32,857 nt of DNA, from positions 2,021,690-2,054,546 of the forward strand of contig BFEA01000078.1 of the NCBI GenBank assembly GCA_003427395.1. The letters are read 5' to 3'. A program made the translations under genes and the position numbers. The notes under the pieces were generated by a model. It searched no databases. It saw only the letters and a list, made by a program, of their open reading frames with translations, and was not told the DNA's origin. The stretch comes from Chara braunii. Its lineage: Eukaryota; Streptophyta; Charophyceae; Charales; Characeae. Positions 29,955-32,857 of this stretch are shown in pieces (position 1 is the first letter of the stretch; every line of letters begins with the position of its first letter).

Positions 29955-30659
29955 ACTCCATCTAAAACAAGTGGCACGAACAGCACTCTCTCACTCCCGC
30001 TGCAATCCCGAGAACGCCTCCCTAAGCTGCTCCGGAAAACAAGGCTGCGATTAACTGGACTCGAAATGTGATCGGCCTGGATCGAGAGCTGATCGTTCCA
30101 CGAGGTCATTGTGCGCTCATTCAACTCAGATTTCGAGACTGCAATCGTCGTGAGGATTGTCCACGTCAGAGTTCACCAGAAATGAATCGTGACGAGGGGA
30201 CGGGCTGCCGCATGGGCGGCGGTGCTGTGAAGTTTTCCTGTGGGCGCGATGGAACTTGTGAGCGCTAGTTCCATATCCAAAATGTTGCCGATGCGTGTCC
30301 GGCGTCTCGCGCCCAGTTGCGTGGCGGTTCCTCATTGGTAGCTGCGTGTGCGAGAACGGGCGATGAGACAGGGAACGTTTAAGACAACAAGAAAAAAATC
30401 ATGATGTCGTCCACAACCGCGATAGACATGTTCAATCACGGAGTCGATCGGAAACGAGCTCGAAGTTGGCCCTTGGGGGTTGGATGTCGCGGGATCGGCA
30501 ATAATCTGGGATGTTTCGGATTCGCCATGGGTATCCATTCAGCACAATGGGTCGTCGCTGAACGTTGTGGATGGGTGGCTTCGCCACTGTTGGCTGTGAG
30601 TGCGACACGGGCGATTCCTGTTGGAGGTGCGCGTTTGTCGTGAGGCTTCCAGCTATCAA
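29955..30659. other. No supported gene
   Basis: Short ORFs of at most 87 codons on both strands, no recognisable domains and no clear repeats. Confidence 0.4.
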
Positions 30660-30792
30660 CGCTGCGATAACAGATCGTCCGATAGACGTCAACACCGGAG
30701 ATGGATGGACGGGATCTTAAAGTCGATCAACATGCATTTTTCAGATGACGTCTCCGGTGTTGACTTCTATCGGGTGATGTGTTATCGCAGCG
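30660..30792. repeat. Hairpin with 42-bp imperfect arms
   Basis: Arm 30660-30701 (starting CGCTGCGATAACAG, ending TCAACACCGGAGA) is the complement of 30751-30792 (starting TCTCCGGTGTTGA, ending GTTATCGCAGCG) with four mismatches. The loop is 49 bases. Confidence 0.85.
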
Positions 30793-30889
30793 GTGATGAC
30801 GCCAGGGAGCAACAGCGATGAAACTTCGTCCACGCGTCAGATGCGGTAGTTGGAGGCGTCCGACGATCTTGCCTACGAAAGCCGCAGGC

Positions 30890-31475
30890 CATTTCGAATT
30901 CCAGACGGCATGCGCAAGATAGTGACGTCAGCGTGTGTCAGTGGAAGAGAACTTTCGTGGTTGTGACCTGCGGACACCGTGGACTCAAGATCTTGCGCAT
31001 GTCGACTCGTGCGTGATAGACGGAGCTGGCGGTGATGTAGAAGAATACTCGCACGACCGACTGCATTGCGATAACCTAAGTAGACTGGGGAAGGACGACC
31101 CGCGAGCCAAGGTCCAAGAAAGTGTACCAACAAGCGATGTCGAGGACGCCAAGACTCGAGGGCGATGCGACTTTTTCCATGCGTCAGATGCGGTCGACGG
31201 AGGGCGCCAAGACTAGAGGGCGATGTTGAGGATGCCAACAAGCGATGGTGAGGACGCCAACAAGCGATTTTGAGGACGCAAACAAGCGATGTTGAGGACG
31301 CCAAGACTCGAGGCTGATGACTGTGAAAACCACAAGCCATTGCCCGCCGCTGACGTCATGTGCAAGATGATGACGTCAGCGTGTGTCACTACATGGGGTC
31401 TTCCGTCGTTGTGATCGGTGGGCGTCGTGCGCTCAAGATCGTGCGCGCGTGATTGGCAGAGCAGGTGGTGGCAGA
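30890..31475. repeat. Old ~448-bp direct duplication
   Basis: TGACGTCAGCGTGTGTCA occurs exactly at 30923-30940 and 31371-31388. Flanking words (GCAAGAT before; GTTGTGA, CTCAAGATC, TGCGC and GTGATTG or GTGATAG after) agree in order. Confidence 0.7.
31220..31307. repeat. 22-bp tandem repeat, four copies
   Basis: GCGATGTTGAGGACGCCAACAA with small variations at 31220, 31242, 31264 and 31286. A related single copy lies near 31134. Confidence 0.85.
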
Positions 31476-32030
31476 GAACAAGACTTGCATGGTCGAAGGA
31501 GCGGAAGGGCAATGGGAAGAGGTGGGGGCTTGAAATGGTGAAGGGGTCGAGCACGGGGCGTGGGCTTCTTACAGACCTGCCAATCGACAAACGCCTCCAG
31601 CCAACACAAGAAAGCACAGCGCGAACGGGACGACGCGCAAGGTCTACAGTCACGTGACGTTTTCGTTAGCGCCCCCGGCTATCGACGATTGATGGAAGAA
31701 CGAGGGCCTGGATGCACAAGGGGCCTGCGATATGATGTAGGCGACTTCGAGCGGATGGTGGACGCGTCGCAAAGGCAGCACACGGAAGAAATGACACCAG
31801 CGAACGGGTGTGACAGCCACCCCCATTCGTTTGGTGCCCGACAGGAGAACGGAGAGTGCAGTGAGCGGGGCTTGAGGGGCCCTTGAGCTGCCCGCCGCAA
31901 GTACTGCCGCATCGGGGGCTGTGACATCTGGCGGTCCCTTTTTTGACGGACCCTCCTCACGAAATCGCACGGTCGGAAACCATCGCAGGAGGGCGGGCCG
32001 TGATTGCGAGAGGACTGGCGTTTTTTCATC
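31476..32030. other. No supported gene
   Basis: GC-rich stretch with overlapping ORFs of up to 146 codons on both strands, none with recognisable content. Confidence 0.4.
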
Positions 32031-32035
32031 GTGCT

Positions 32036-32196
32036 ATCGACGGTCCCAACGCATCATCTGGCGAAAATTTTCCCGCCCACTTTTGATTATCGGGGCCCGC
32101 GCAGATTTTACCGTGATATCGACGGTTCCAACGCGTCATCCGGCGTGACTTTTCCCGCCCACTTTTGTTTTTTGGGCCCCACGCGGATGTATCCGC
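32036..32196. repeat. ~82-bp tandem duplication with outlying palindrome
   Basis: ATCGACGGT(C/T)CCAACGC and TTTTCCCGCCCACTTTT recur with an offset of about 82 bases. The palindrome variant GCGGATGTATCCGC sits at 32183-32196. Confidence 0.75.
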
Positions 32197-32599
32197 CATT
32201 CGAATGACGGTGGCGCCATTCCGTGAATTTGCAGGTGGGCATTGCAATCGTCAGAAGCAGCAGGCAATCGCAGGTGTCGCCAACCCTCACGGCCGAAAAT
32301 GCCCGTCGCGCGCCCGGACCACCCGCCCTTGCCAGCGACACAGCCATCTCCTCNCCGAGGGACACAGCCATCTCGTCGCCGTCTCCCCCTTCGTTTGGCT
32401 CGCTTCTCTCTCTCTCCCTCGTCGCCATATCCCTCGCCTCGCCATCTCCTTCGTGTCGCAATCTCCCACGTCCCCATTCGCGTTTTTGCCCTCTCACTCG
32501 TCGGCACCTCCCTTTTTCCGCGTCGCGATACGCGTCATCGTATTGAGGTTTGAGATCATCCACCAAGTCGCCGGGGCCATGGTTTCCAACAACAGTTGT

Positions 32600-32857
<258 letters not shown>

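Noticed and set aside
30873-31653. Minus-strand ORFs of 155 and 146 codons
   Set aside because: They cross minisatellite and duplication sequence, and their repeated LLASSTS-type words mirror the DNA repeats.

Overview
The window is eukaryotic, repeat-dense nuclear DNA. It has long microsatellites at both ends, spliced-looking exons with GT/AG borders and polypyrimidine tracts, tandem arrays, decayed mobile-element genes and scattered unresolved bases. Protein styles (an Ulp1-type peptidase next to a very large multi-domain gene, and a DUF7869-like transposase-like gene) suggest a large TE-rich genome of the streptophyte alga or bryophyte kind. That placement is an inference with modest confidence. 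I saw no rRNA, tRNA, CRISPR or bacterial operon signals, and no clear single-copy host gene.

Layout. 1-0.25 kb is TG, CAAT and T microsatellite. 0.68-1.43 kb (+) is a fossil reverse transcriptase with in-frame stops. 1.4-5.7 kb is non-coding and repeat-built: an alternating ~123-bp tandem array, then six copies of a 14-bp motif. 5.7-9.3 kb is a GC- and pyrimidine-rich stretch with no convincing gene. 9.3-11.3 kb is AT-rich, with a ~222-bp duplication and a small MITE-like element.

11.38-18.88 kb (-) is the ruin of one large gene. It can be read almost continuously from 18883 down to 13181 only if eleven in-frame stops and at least four frame changes are ignored. It carries acidic, Lys/Arg-rich, possible methyltransferase-like, Gly-rich and tandem-repeat regions. 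A separate downstream exon group ends in an Ulp1 (C48) peptidase domain whose catalytic residues are all still present.

18.9-32.2 kb is defined by a recurring 14-bp palindrome, TCGGATNNATCCGA (11 exact and about nine degenerate copies), which I did not notice left of 19.2 kb. Inside it lies an intact 684-codon DUF7869-like gene (-). An imperfect 55-bp inverted repeat pair, each ending in the palindrome, sits at 20651 and 29522 and could be the ends of an ~8.9-kb element. The same zone holds a 535-bp duplication conserved at protein level, a 276-bp x4 array related to the C-terminus of a 366-codon ORF (27.2-28.3 kb), a 368-bp duplication and a palindrome-bounded 220-bp x2 array. 30-32.4 kb contains a 42-bp-arm hairpin and short tandem repeats, and the window ends in a CT/TA microsatellite.

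The most interesting unit is the DUF7869-like gene together with the palindrome family and its inverted end pair: a candidate DNA transposon whose boundaries and mechanism look uncharacterised.
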